From NCBI RefSeq assembly GCF_001870675.1, contig NZ_MEHT01000045.1, positions 274,998 to 338,997 on the forward strand: a DNA stretch of 64,000 nucleotides. The letters run 5' to 3'. This document shows positions 30,470 through 38,726 of the stretch, piece after piece. The position numbers and the translations under genes are program-made. Position 1 is the first letter of the stretch; each line of letters opens with the position of its first letter. The stretch comes from Roseinatronobacter thiooxidans. GTDB lineage: Bacteria > Pseudomonadota > Alphaproteobacteria > Rhodobacterales > Rhodobacteraceae. Under the pieces are notes generated by a model. That model was not told the DNA's origin. It worked only from the letters and a program-made list of their open reading frames with translations, and made no database searches.

Positions 30470-31564
30470 TCAGCCCCCTTGCGCTTGCCCCCACGCCGCG
30501 CCCTGCATCTCGCGCAAGCGGCTGGCGGTGCGTTCAAACTCGAACGCGCCCGCGCCTTCCATATATAACTGCTCCGGCACCGAGGCCGCCGAGGCGATCA
30601 GCCGCACCTTGCCTTCATACAGCGCATCAATCAGGGTGACGAAGCGCTTGGCCTCATTGTAATTCGTGGCCGACAGATAAGGGATGTCATCCAGCATCAG
30701 CACCCGCAACGCCTGCGCAATCACCAGATAATCACCCGGCCCCAGCGGCTTGCCGCACAAGTCCCAGAACCCCGCGCGCCCCACGCCATTATGCGCCTTT
30801 GGCACCACCACCTCGCGCCCCTTTACCTGCAACCGCAATGGTGCGCCACGGTCATGGCCTGTCAATTCGTCCCACATGCGCCCCATCTCGGCGCGCGCGG
30901 CCGCATCGGCGGGGCTGAAATAGACCTGCGCGCCTGAAAGCCTGTGCTGGCGGTAATCTGTCTCGGACACCAACTGATGCACCACCATCCGCGTCTTGAT
31001 CAATTCGATAAAGGGCAGAAATAGCGCGCGGTTCAGCCCGTCCTTGTACAGATCATCCGGCACCCTGTTTGACGTGGTGACAATCGCCACACCTGCCGCC
31101 ATCAGCCGCTCGAACAGCCGCCCCACGATCATCGCATCAGTAATGTCGGTGATCTGCATCTCGTCAAAGGCCAGCAATCGCAACTCGCTTGCGACTTTAT
31201 CGGCAACAGGGGCCAAAGCATCCTCGACACCGCGCTGGCGCGCGGCATGCAGGCCGGAATGCACCTCTTGCATGAAAGCGTGAAAATGCACGCGCCGTTT
31301 GGGAATCTCGCCTGCATGCTCATAAAACAGGTCCATCAGCATGGATTTGCCGCGCCCGACCCCGCCCCACAGATACAAGCCCGGTGCGGGCGCAGGTTTG
31401 CTGCGCCCCAACAGCGCGCGCAGCCCGCCCGTTTTCGGCGCTGGCTGCGCCACATGGGCAAGTATCGGCGCAAACAGGGGCATGGCCGCGCGCTGCGCTG
31501 CATCGGGGCGGATCGTGCCCGCCTCAACCATCTGGTCGTATATCTGTGTCAAATGATCTGTCAT
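30470..31564 (-). CDS. zapE: Cell division ATPase ZapE / AFG1-like
   Basis: A 364-residue AFG1/LACE1 family P-loop ATPase. Walker A is GGVGRGKS (67-74) within LYLWGGVGRGKSMLMDLF. Walker B is RLLAFDEMQITD. The family blocks RRVHFHAFMQEVH, TTSNRVPDDLYKDGLNR and DIPYLSATNYNEAKRFVTLID are present. ZapE acts on the Z-ring in E. coli, and the mitochondrial homologue helps protein quality control. The frame extends upstream, but family homology begins at the ATG at 31564 (or 31573). Confidence 0.92.
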   Translation of the reverse strand: MTDHLTQIYDQMVEAGTIRPDAAQRAAMPLFAPILAHVAQPAPKTGGLRALLGRSKPAPAPGLYLWGGVGRGKSMLMDLFYEHAGEIPKRRVHFHAFMQEVHSGLHAARQRGVEDALAPVADKVASELRLLAFDEMQITDITDAMIVGRLFERLMAAGVAIVTTSNRVPDDLYKDGLNRALFLPFIELIKTRMVVHQLVSETDYRQHRLSGAQVYFSPADAAARAEMGRMWDELTGHDRGAPLRLQVKGREVVVPKAHNGVGRAGFWDLCGKPLGPGDYLVIAQALRVLMLDDIPYLSATNYNEAKRFVTLIDALYEGKVRLIASAASVPEQLYMEGAGAFEFERTASRLREMQGAAWGQAQGG

Positions 31565-31685
31565 GGGCCGCATCGATACGCCAAAGCCGCGACAGGTGAA
31601 AGAGGGGCTGTGATCTTGCCAGCTTCGCCTTGCACCGTTAGGGATAAAGGGAATTGCCGAACGCAAAAGCAGATGGGAGTCGCTG

Positions 31686-32531
31686 ATGGATGATCCGAAA
31701 ACACTGGTGTCAACCGACTGGCTGGGCGCACATCTCAATGACCCTGACCTGCGCATCATCGATGCCAGCTGGTATCTGCCCCAAATGGGCCGCGATGCGC
31801 GGGCGGAATATGAAACCGCGCATATTCCCGGTGCGCGATTCTTTGACATTGACGAAATCAGCGACACCCGCTCCAGCCTGCCGCATATGGCCCCCCCGAT
31901 CGAGAAATTCATGTCGCGCATGCGGGCGATGGGCGTGGGCGACGGGCATCAGATTGTTGTATATGACGGCATGGGCCTGTTTTCGGCCGCGCGCGTGTGG
32001 TGGCTGTTTCGCCTGATGGGCAAAACCGATGTTGCCGTGCTGGATGGCGGTTTGCCGAAATGGCAGGCCGAGGGGCGCGCGCTGGAAGACATGCCCCCCC
32101 TGCTGCGCGAGCGCCACATTACGGTGCAACGGCAGGCGCATATGGTCAAGGATGTCAGTCAGGTGGCCGCTGCGGTCAAGCTGCGCGACTGGCAGATCGT
32201 GGATGCCCGCGCGCCCGAGCGTTTCAGGGGCGAGGTGCCAGAGCCGCGCGAGGGGCTGCGCGCAGGCCATATGCCCGGCGCGCTGAACCTGCCCTTCACT
32301 GCCCTGCTGAACGCCGATGGCACGATGAAACGCGGCGATGCGCTGCGCGCCGCGTTCGAGGGGGCAGGCGTCGATCTGGAGCGCCAGATCATCACCACCT
32401 GCGGATCGGGCGTGACTGCGGCGGTCCTCAGCCTTGGGCTGGAGATACTGGGGCACCGCGCCCATGCGCTTTATGACGGCTCATGGTCGGAATGGGGCCA
32501 GTTCCCCGATCTGAAGGTCGAAACCGGATGA
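31686..32531 (+). CDS. sseA: 3-mercaptopyruvate sulfurtransferase
   Basis: A 281-residue two-domain rhodanese. The N-terminal inactive domain (LRIIDASWYLPQMGRDARAE) and the C-terminal active domain are separated near residue 150. The catalytic loop is CGSGVTA, with C239; this loop favours 3-mercaptopyruvate over thiosulfate (CRKGVT in classical rhodaneses). It transfers sulfur from mercaptopyruvate to thiols or cyanide. The next gene overlaps its stop (ATGA). Confidence 0.95.
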   Translation: MDDPKTLVSTDWLGAHLNDPDLRIIDASWYLPQMGRDARAEYETAHIPGARFFDIDEISDTRSSLPHMAPPIEKFMSRMRAMGVGDGHQIVVYDGMGLFSAARVWWLFRLMGKTDVAVLDGGLPKWQAEGRALEDMPPLLRERHITVQRQAHMVKDVSQVAAAVKLRDWQIVDARAPERFRGEVPEPREGLRAGHMPGALNLPFTALLNADGTMKRGDALRAAFEGAGVDLERQIITTCGSGVTAAVLSLGLEILGHRAHALYDGSWSEWGQFPDLKVETG

Positions 32532-33088
32532 CAACACATCACGCAGGCGACAGCGTCACCTATACTGTGACCTTTCTGGAAATGACCGAGCGGCCCCGCT
32601 ATGACTGGCCGCATACCCCGAATGGCATGACTGGCGCTTTGCTGAAGGCGGAAACGCCGCCTGTGTGGTATTTCCGCGCCCTCTATGATGCGGTCGGGCG
32701 CGATTATGCATGGACAGACCTGCATACCAGCGAAGACAGCGAGATTGCGGACTGGCTGAAGGACAAGGATGTAGCGCTATACTCGCTGATCGATCATGGC
32801 TGGCCGCAAGGGTTCTTCCTGCTTGACTGGCGCACGCCCCGCAGTTGCGAGCTGTGCTATTTCGGGCTGGTGCCGCCCTCGGTCGGGCGCGGGCTTGGAA
32901 GCTGGATGCTGCGCACCGCCATTCTGACCGCATGGGCGCGCGAGGGGGTCGAGGTGTTGCACGTGAACACCTGCACATTGGACCATCCCCGCGCGCTGAT
33001 CCAGTATCAGAAACACGGCTTCACACCCGTCCGGCAGGAACAGCGCGCGCGCGTCCTGACCCGCGCATGGACCCCGCAACCCAACTGA
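32528..33088 (+). CDS. GNAT-family N-acetyltransferase
   Basis: A 186-residue GNAT protein. The acetyl-CoA-binding motif A region is LCYFGLVPPSVGRGLGSWML, with the QxxGxG/A-like VGRGLG. The C-terminal part has LHVNTCTLDHPRALIQYQKHGF, as in many GNATs acting on small molecules. The substrate is unknown. The ATG overlaps the sseA stop by four bases, and the aminotransferase gene follows 12 bases later, so the three form an operon. Confidence 0.85.
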   Translation: MTTHHAGDSVTYTVTFLEMTERPRYDWPHTPNGMTGALLKAETPPVWYFRALYDAVGRDYAWTDLHTSEDSEIADWLKDKDVALYSLIDHGWPQGFFLLDWRTPRSCELCYFGLVPPSVGRGLGSWMLRTAILTAWAREGVEVLHVNTCTLDHPRALIQYQKHGFTPVRQEQRARVLTRAWTPQPN

Positions 33089-33100
33089 AAGCCCCAGCCG

Positions 33101-34282
33101 ATGTTCGAGTCCCTGCCAACGCCCAAGCCTGATGGAATCATCGCTCTGATGCAGGCTTTCGCGCAAGACCCGCGCATGGGCAAGATTGACCTGGGCGTGG
33201 GTGTCTACCGCGACGAGGCGGGCCGCACCCCTGTCATGCGGGCCGTCAAGGCCGCAGAGCTGCGATGTGTCGAGACACAGGAAAGCAAAAGCTACCTGTC
33301 ACTTGCGGGCGATCAGGCGTTTCTGGACGCGATGGGCGCGCTGCTATTGGGCGGGGCTGTACCTGCTGCGCGCGTGGCCAGTGTCGGCACGCCCGGCGGC
33401 ACGTCGGCAGTGCGCCAGATTTGCGAATTGATCCGCAGCGCGCGGCCAGAGGCGGTGGTCTGGGTCAGCGCGCAGACATGGCCCAACCACGCGCCGGTCA
33501 TCGCGGCGGCGGGGCTGAAGGCGCAGCCTTATCGCTATATGGACCCTGCGCGCGGCGCGCTGGATCACATGGGCCTGTTTGCCGATCTGGAGCAGGTTTG
33601 CGCAGGCGATGTGGTGCTGCTGCATGGCTGCTGCCACAACCCCACCGGCATTGATTTCAGCGCGCAGGACTGGGCCGAGATTGCAGCATTGCTGGCGCGG
33701 CGCGGGGCGGTGCCCTTTGTCGATATGGCCTATCAGGGCTTTGGCGAGGGGCTGGATGCCGATGCAGGGGGCTTGCGACATCTGGCCGCGCGCCTGCCTG
33801 AAGTGCTGGTGGCGGCAAGCTGTTCCAAGAATTTTGGGCTGTACCGCGAACGTGTGGGGCTGGCGATGGCGATTGTGCCCGAGACCGCGCGCGCGACCTT
33901 GGCCGCAGCATTGGCGGGGCTAAGCCGACAGGTTTTCGCCTTTCCCCCCGATCATGGCGGGCGGGTGGTCAGCACGATTCTGGGCGACACGGCCCTGCGC
34001 GCCATGTGGCAGGCCGAGTTGGAAGAGATGCGCCTGCGCGTCGAAGAGAACCGCCGCGCGCTTGCATCGGCACTTCACGCCAAGACAGGCAGCGACAGGT
34101 TCGACATGATCGCACAGCAACGCGGGATGTTTTCGCTTTTGCCACTCTCGCCCGATCAGGTGGCGCAGCTGCACGCCGATCACGGCATTTACATGATGGG
34201 CGACGGGCGCGCGAATATGGCAGGGTTGAATGCCTATAGCGTGCCGGTTTGCGCGCAAGCCATCGCAAGCGTGCTGCGCTAG
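33101..34282 (+). CDS. Class I aromatic-amino-acid/aspartate aminotransferase
   Basis: A 393-residue PLP enzyme of the AspC/TyrB family. It starts MFESLPTPKPDGIIALMQAF, with KIDLGVGVYRDEAGRTPVM. LLHGCCHNPTGIDFS and the PLP lysine K243 in SCSKNFGLYRERVG are in place. The C-terminal substrate Arg lies in MGDGRANMAGLN. The family transaminates aromatic amino acids and aspartate with 2-oxoglutarate. The sequence does not settle which is preferred. Confidence 0.92.
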   Translation: MFESLPTPKPDGIIALMQAFAQDPRMGKIDLGVGVYRDEAGRTPVMRAVKAAELRCVETQESKSYLSLAGDQAFLDAMGALLLGGAVPAARVASVGTPGGTSAVRQICELIRSARPEAVVWVSAQTWPNHAPVIAAAGLKAQPYRYMDPARGALDHMGLFADLEQVCAGDVVLLHGCCHNPTGIDFSAQDWAEIAALLARRGAVPFVDMAYQGFGEGLDADAGGLRHLAARLPEVLVAASCSKNFGLYRERVGLAMAIVPETARATLAAALAGLSRQVFAFPPDHGGRVVSTILGDTALRAMWQAELEEMRLRVEENRRALASALHAKTGSDRFDMIAQQRGMFSLLPLSPDQVAQLHADHGIYMMGDGRANMAGLNAYSVPVCAQAIASVLR

Positions 34283-34291
34283 GGGAAAGAC

Positions 34292-34335
34292 GCGGGGCTC
34301 TGCCCCGCACCCCGGAGTATTTGGCGCAAGAAAAT
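34292..34335 (+). repeat. Rhodobacterales-type intergenic hairpin element
   Basis: GCGGGGC (34292-34298) and GCCCCGC (34302-34308) form a tight hairpin. It is followed by ACCCCGGAGTATTTGGCGC and an A-rich tail. I recall hairpins with a CCCCGGAGTATTT tail as a recurrent intergenic element in Rhodobacterales, where they act as terminators or mobile palindromes. Here it lies between the convergent aminotransferase and xseA genes. Confidence 0.5.
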
Positions 34336-34337
34336 GA

Positions 34338-35750
34338 TCAGAACAAACTGCCCTGCTGGGGTGGCGGCGGGGTTTTGGGCTTTGGGGCTTTGGCGGATTT
34401 TTGTGGCAGGGCCACAAGGTGGCCATCGGCAAATTCAATCTCCAGCATGGGCGCTTTCGCAGCCGCCCCTGCCGAGGTGAGAAGCGCGCCATCCGCATCG
34501 CGCACCACAGCATAGCCGCGCTGCAATGTGGCCGGATAGCCGAGCGACTGGCGCAGGCGTTCCAATGCGGCCAGACGGGTGGCGTGTTGATCGAGAGAGG
34601 CTGTGAGCGCGCGGGTGGCGCGGGTGGCGCGATCCTCCAGCCGGTCGCGGGATTTGTCGATCTGGAAGCGGATCGTATTGGCGCGCAGCCCCGCCACAGT
34701 GCTGCGCAAGTCCTGCGTTTTGGTGGCAATCAGCGCACGCAGGGAGCCGGGGAAGCGTTCGGCCCATTGGTCAAAGCGCTGGGTGGCGGGGGCAAGCAGC
34801 GCCTCGGCGCGGGGCAGCGCACGCGCCAGATCACTCAGCCGTTGGCGGCGCTGGCTGACCGCCTGCCCGCCCGCGCGGATCAGACGCGCATCCAGCCCAG
34901 CAAGGCTGGCGGCCAGATCGGAATGCACAGGCACGGCAATTTCCGCCGCCGCTGTCGGTGTGGGCGCGCGCTGGTCAGAGGCGAAGTCGATCAGCGTCGT
35001 ATCCGTCTCATGGCCCACGGCGGAAATCAGCGGGATGGCACTGGCGGCGACGGCGCGAATGACGATTTCTTCATTGAAGCCCCAGAGGTCTTCGATCGAG
35101 CCGCCCCCGCGCGCCACGATGATGACATCGGGGCGCGGGAGCGCCCCGCCTTCGGGCAAGGCATTGAAGCCCGCAATCGCGCGCGCTACCTCGGATGCGC
35201 AAGCCTGACCCTGCACTGCCACCGGCCAGAGCAGCACATGCACCCCGAAGCGGTCATGCAGCCGGTGCAGGATATCGCGAATCACGGCCCCTTGCGGCGA
35301 GGTGACAACCCCCACCACGCGCGGCAGATAGGGCAGGCGTTTCTTGCGCTCTGGCGCGAAGAGCCCCTCAGCGGCAAGTTGCGCCTTGCGTTTCTCCAGC
35401 ATCGCCATCAGCGCGCCTGCGCCTGCGGGTTCCACGCTTTCAACCTGGAGCTGGTATTTGGATTGCGGCGCGAAGCTGGTCAGGCGGCCCGTGGCGATCA
35501 CCTCCATCCCCTCTTCGGGGCGCACCTCCATCCGCGCGACCTGGCCTTTCCAGCTGACGCTGGCAATGACCGCGCGATCATCCTTGAGGTCGAAATACAT
35601 ATGCCCTGTGCGCGCCACCACCACGCGCCCCACCTCGCCGCGCACGCGCACGCGCCCGAATTCCCCTTCCAGCACACGTTTGACCGCCCCCGATATCTCG
35701 GAGACTGAAAACTCGGGGGTGTTGCTGGCGGGTTCGTCGATCAGGTCCAT
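34338..35750 (-). CDS. xseA: Exodeoxyribonuclease VII large subunit
   Basis: A 470-residue XseA. The N-terminal OB-fold (FSVSEISGAVKRVLEGEFGR, VRGEVGR) is followed by the catalytic region (PYLPRVVGVVTSPQGAVIRD, IIVARGGGSIEDLWGFNEE, SAVGHETDTTLIDFASD). A long coiled-coil region and the C-terminal LQRGYAVVRDADG block complete it. With XseB it degrades single-stranded DNA to oligonucleotides. The ATG at 35750 (MDLIDEPASN) is chosen; the open frame upstream overlaps purD antisense. Confidence 0.96.
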   Translation of the reverse strand: MDLIDEPASNTPEFSVSEISGAVKRVLEGEFGRVRVRGEVGRVVVARTGHMYFDLKDDRAVIASVSWKGQVARMEVRPEEGMEVIATGRLTSFAPQSKYQLQVESVEPAGAGALMAMLEKRKAQLAAEGLFAPERKKRLPYLPRVVGVVTSPQGAVIRDILHRLHDRFGVHVLLWPVAVQGQACASEVARAIAGFNALPEGGALPRPDVIIVARGGGSIEDLWGFNEEIVIRAVAASAIPLISAVGHETDTTLIDFASDQRAPTPTAAAEIAVPVHSDLAASLAGLDARLIRAGGQAVSQRRQRLSDLARALPRAEALLAPATQRFDQWAERFPGSLRALIATKTQDLRSTVAGLRANTIRFQIDKSRDRLEDRATRATRALTASLDQHATRLAALERLRQSLGYPATLQRGYAVVRDADGALLTSAGAAAKAPMLEIEFADGHLVALPQKSAKAPKPKTPPPPQQGSLF

Positions 35751-35824
35751 GCTGTGCCTTTGCTTGTCACGGGCGCAAACCCACCCTAGAACGCAAGCGC
35801 AAGGGTGCCAAGAGAGGGCGGGCA

Positions 35825-37087
35825 ATGAATATTCTGGTTCTGGGCAGTGGCGGGCGTGAACATGCGCTGGCTTGGGCAATTCTGCAAAACCCGAAATGCG
35901 ACCGGCTGATCTGCGCGCCGGGCAATGCGGGCATGGGCTTGATTGCCGAATGCGCGGATCTGGATATTTGCGATGGCGGCGCGGTGGTGACGTTTTGCGA
36001 AGAAAATGCGATCGATTTTGTGGTGATCGGCCCCGAAGCCCCTTTGGCGACCGGTGTGGCGGACAGGTTGCGCGCGGTGGGCATCGCATGCTTTGGCCCG
36101 TCAGCCGCCGCGGCACGGCTGGAGGCCTCGAAGGCCTTCACCAAGGAAATCTGCGCCGCGGTCGATGCGCCCACTGCGGGCTATGCCCATTTCACCCAAG
36201 CAGCCCCAGCGCGCGCCCATATTCGGGCAACCGGCGCGCCGATCGTTGTCAAGGCCGATGGTCTGGCCGCTGGCAAGGGCGTGATCGTCGCCATGACCGA
36301 GGCCGAGGCGCTGGAGGCGGTTGATACCATGTTTGGCGGCGAATTCGGGGCCGCTGGCGCGGAAGTGGTCATCGAGGAATTCATGGAGGGGGAGGAGGCC
36401 AGTTTCTTCGTGCTGGTGGATGGCGAGGTCTGCCTGCCCATTGGCACCGCCCAGGACCACAAGCGCGTGGGCGACGGCGATACCGGCCCCAATACCGGCG
36501 GCATGGGCGCCTATTCGCCCGCGCCGGTTCTGACCGATGCGATTGCGCAGACAGCGCTGGACCAGATCATCCGCCCCACCATGGCCGAAATGGCACGGCG
36601 CGGCATGCCGTATCAGGGGGTGCTGTATGCGGGGCTGATGATCAAGGACGGGCAGCCGCGATTGGTGGAATACAATGCCCGCTTCGGTGACCCTGAAGCG
36701 CAGGTGCTGATGATGCGGCTGGGCGCGCAGGCGCTGGACCTGATGCTGGCCTGCGCCGAGGGGCGGCTGGACGAGATGCATGTCAACTGGGCCGAGGATC
36801 ATGCGCTGACAGTGGTGATGGCCGCACAGGGCTATCCGGGGGATTATGCCAAGGGCAGCGAGGTGCGCGGGCTGGAAGGCTGCGCTGCGGATAGCGCGCA
36901 TATGGTGTTCCATGCAGGCACGCGGGCCGAGGGCGGGCGGGTGCTGGCCAATGGCGGGCGGGTGCTGAATGTGACCGCGCGGGGGGCCAGCCTGGCCGAG
37001 GCGCGCGACCGCGCCTATGACATGGTGGATCAGATCGACTGGCCGGAAGGGTTCTGCCGCCGCGATATCGGCTGGCGCGCGCTGTAG
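35825..37087 (+). CDS. purD: Phosphoribosylamine-glycine ligase
   Basis: A 420-residue ATP-grasp enzyme for the second step of de novo purine synthesis. It starts MNILVLGSGGREHALAW. ATP-grasp blocks PIVVKADGLAAGKGVIVAM, EVVIEEFMEGEEASFFVL and YNARFGDPEAQVLMMR are intact. The last codons and about 45 bases of downstream sequence are repeated in degraded form at about 38218-38285, marking a duplication. GAGGGCGGGCA precedes the ATG. Confidence 0.97.
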   Translation: MNILVLGSGGREHALAWAILQNPKCDRLICAPGNAGMGLIAECADLDICDGGAVVTFCEENAIDFVVIGPEAPLATGVADRLRAVGIACFGPSAAAARLEASKAFTKEICAAVDAPTAGYAHFTQAAPARAHIRATGAPIVVKADGLAAGKGVIVAMTEAEALEAVDTMFGGEFGAAGAEVVIEEFMEGEEASFFVLVDGEVCLPIGTAQDHKRVGDGDTGPNTGGMGAYSPAPVLTDAIAQTALDQIIRPTMAEMARRGMPYQGVLYAGLMIKDGQPRLVEYNARFGDPEAQVLMMRLGAQALDLMLACAEGRLDEMHVNWAEDHALTVVMAAQGYPGDYAKGSEVRGLEGCAADSAHMVFHAGTRAEGGRVLANGGRVLNVTARGASLAEARDRAYDMVDQIDWPEGFCRRDIGWRAL

Positions 37088-37132
37088 GGGGCGCGTGAAA
37101 TAGGTTGGTTCTGGGGGGCTGTAATGCGGGAC
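37060..37132 (+). repeat. Original copy of the purD-end repeat
   Basis: This segment (end of purD from GATATCGGCTGG, stop TAG at 37085-37087, then the G-rich TTCTGGGGGGCTGTAATGCGG trailer, given in parts) reappears about 1157 bases downstream at 38218-38285 with scattered changes. It bounds the VOC/YjbR insertion on its left side. Confidence 0.7.
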
Positions 37133-37213
37133 AAAGCGGGCCTTCGCTGCATTTGATCCAATGTCTGCTATACTCAACTGCCAAACCAACCCATCAGAAA
37201 GTCAGATTTGAAC

Positions 37214-37597
37214 ATGGCCTGGAAACCCAAAAACTATTCGACCATCAGCCCCTACCTCATGGTGCGCGACGCGGAGAAGACCCTTCAGTTCATGGAAGCT
37301 GTGTTCGCGGCGACGCGTTTGCGCCTGCACCCTCGGGAAAATGGGTCAGGCGTAGCACATGCCGAAGCCCGGATAGATGACAGCATCATCATGATGGGCG
37401 AGGTGCCCGACGCCAGCGAAGCACACATTCACGTTTATGTCCCGAACGCGGAGGAGACCTTTGCAAAGGCAGTGGCCGAAGGTGGGAAAGTGGTCCAAGA
37501 CATCACTCGCTCAGGGGATGGGGACTATCGCGGTGGGATCGCTGACGGGAATGGCATCGTCTGGTGGATTTCTACGCAAGAAGAATATCGGAACTAG
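37214..37597 (+). CDS. VOC (glyoxalase/PhnB-like) superfamily protein
   Basis: A 127-residue protein of the PhnB-like subgroup. It begins with YSTISPYLMVRDAEKTLQFM and has the paired beta-alpha-beta-beta-beta modules. EDTA-like metal-site residues typical of enzymes are not obvious. IHVYVPNAEETFAKAVAEGG and the end DGNGIVWWIS match the family. Some members are metal enzymes, others bind or sequester drugs; no substrate can be named. Codon use is less GC-biased than in purD, and the gene lies between duplicated ends of the native locus, both signs of recent arrival. Confidence 0.82.
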   Translation: MAWKPKNYSTISPYLMVRDAEKTLQFMEAVFAATRLRLHPRENGSGVAHAEARIDDSIIMMGEVPDASEAHIHVYVPNAEETFAKAVAEGGKVVQDITRSGDGDYRGGIADGNGIVWWISTQEEYRN

Positions 37598-37601
37598 GCC
37601 A

Positions 37602-37949
37602 ATGCTTTGGAATGATGTTGTCACGCTTGCAATGAAATGGCCGGAAGTCAGCGAGGCGACGTCCTATGGCGAGCCGTCATTGAAAATCCGCAAGCGATTG
37701 CTGGCACGGCACCGTCTAGACGACGACACCATTGTCCTTCTTGACGTCCCGGCAGAGGAACGCGCGCACCTGATAGAGATCATGCCGGAGGTATTCTTTT
37801 GCGAACCACACTACCACGGCCATGAAATTGTGCTGGCTTATCTCGAACATGCACCGGTTGATGTCATTGAACGGCTTTTGGAGCGGAGGTGGAGAAACTC
37901 TGCAAGCAAGCGTTCGGTCACCAATTTCAAAAACCGAACTGCGCAATAA
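37602..37949 (+). CDS. MmcQ/YjbR-family protein
   Basis: A 115-residue protein with the CyaY-like fold of the YjbR/MmcQ family. It has MLWNDVVTLAMKWPEVSEAT, YGEPSLKIRKRLLARHR and FFCEPHYHGHEIVLAYL. The family is widespread, sometimes called DNA-binding, with no firm function. It starts 4 bases after the VOC gene and forms a two-gene unit with it. The VOC plus YjbR pair is common on bacterial islands and may travel together; that is inference. Confidence 0.82.
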   Translation: MLWNDVVTLAMKWPEVSEATSYGEPSLKIRKRLLARHRLDDDTIVLLDVPAEERAHLIEIMPEVFFCEPHYHGHEIVLAYLEHAPVDVIERLLERRWRNSASKRSVTNFKNRTAQ

Positions 37950-37987
37950 CAGACATTCATTCTCCCCGCAGCATCACGCGCTCTGGG

Positions 37988-38215
37988 CTCAATTCGACGC
38001 ATCTCGCCATAGCGCAAGACACCAGATCGCGGCCAACCCACCTCGGATCGCCACGGCAAGGCACAACGGCCTAACGCCACGCAGGCCAAGCCCCGAAACC
38101 AGCGCCAGCCCTATACCCCCAGCTCTGGCCCCGGACAGATCAGGGGGCGGGTGCTGCGTTGGACCTCGTATAGCGCGTCCGCTCACCCTCGCCGATGAAG
38201 CGGGCATTCAGCCCC
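37988..38215 (+). repeat. Direct repeat, copy A of the secreted-protein gene end
   Basis: This 228-base block matches 38498-38726 at roughly 94 percent (I count about 14 differences, including a one-base deletion). It contains the 3' flank and the last third of the small secreted-protein gene in degraded form. It joins directly onto the copied purD end at about 38216, which is the junction of a tandem duplication. Confidence 0.9.
38111..38215 (-). pseudogene. Truncated copy of the AlkB-linked secreted-protein gene
   Basis: It corresponds to codons for the C-terminal ~35 residues of the intact gene at 38621-39031 (GLNARFIGEGE is still readable). Compared with the intact copy there is a one-base deletion near 38176, so the end is frameshifted to RTRYTRSNAAPAP. 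It lacks a start and the first two thirds of the gene. It is a duplication remnant, not a functional gene. Confidence 0.8.
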
Positions 38216-38217
38216 AA

Positions 38218-38285
38218 ATCGATATCAGCTGGCACGCGCTGTAGGGGGGCGTGATCTGGGATGGTTTGGGGGGGCTGAGATGCGG
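38218..38285 (+). repeat. Degraded copy of the purD 3' end
   Basis: GATATCAGCTGGCACGCGCT and a TAG at 38242-38244, then a GTTTGGGGGGGCTGAGATGCGG-like trailer (given in part), match the purD end at 37060-37132 with several substitutions. It abuts copy A of the direct repeat and is the right half of the duplication junction. Confidence 0.75.
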
Positions 38286-38497
38286 TACTTTTCAGCCATT
38301 CGCGCGGAATCAAGGGCCGCAGGCCCGCCGCGCATCGCCGGGCCGTACCCCGGCACGGCGATTTGGCTGCCTCAAGCGCACAGCCTTGATCATACGCGGA
38401 TTTTGCCAGCATAAAGCGCTGTAGCAGGGCACGAGGATCGCCGCACCACGGCCCGACGCTGCGCGGCTTGGGTCAGCCGTTCAAAGCCCCCCAAGCC
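38286..38497. other. Non-coding spacer with a palindrome
   Basis: No gene is supported here. It holds a 7-base inverted repeat ATCGCCG (38334-38340) / CGGCGAT (38356-38362) with an inner GCCGGG/CCCGGC pair, followed by TTGGCTGCCTCAAGC. This looks like a repetitive extragenic palindrome. It is probably the original spacer between purD and the small secreted-protein gene before the insertion. Confidence 0.45.
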
Positions 38498-38726
38498 CTC
38501 AAATCGACGCATCTCGCCATAGCGCAAGACACCAGATCGCGGCCAACCCACCTCGGATCGCCACGGCAACGCGCAAGGGCCTAACGCCACGCAGGCCATG
38601 CCCCGAAACCAGCGCCAGCCCTACACCCCCACCTCTGGCCCCGTACAGATCAGGGGGCGGGTGCTGCGCTGGACCTCGTAAAGCTCGGTCTGCTCGCCCT
38701 CGCCGATGAAGCGGGCATTCAGCCCC
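38498..38726 (+). repeat. Direct repeat, copy B (native)
   Basis: The native copy of the block described at 37988-38215. It covers the 3' flank and the last ~35 codons of the intact gene at 38621-39031. The reading frame is open through this copy, which identifies it as the parent. Confidence 0.9.

Noticed and set aside
34401..35708. A 435-codon frame antisense to xseA
   Set aside because: Composition mirrors xseA codons and no family is recognised.
36101..37189. A 362-codon frame antisense to purD
   Set aside because: Shadow of purD; His/Gly/Gln-rich without domain structure.
38140..38412. A 90-codon leftward frame over the repeat copy
   Set aside because: It fuses spacer sequence to a frameshifted gene remnant and is a by-product of the duplication.
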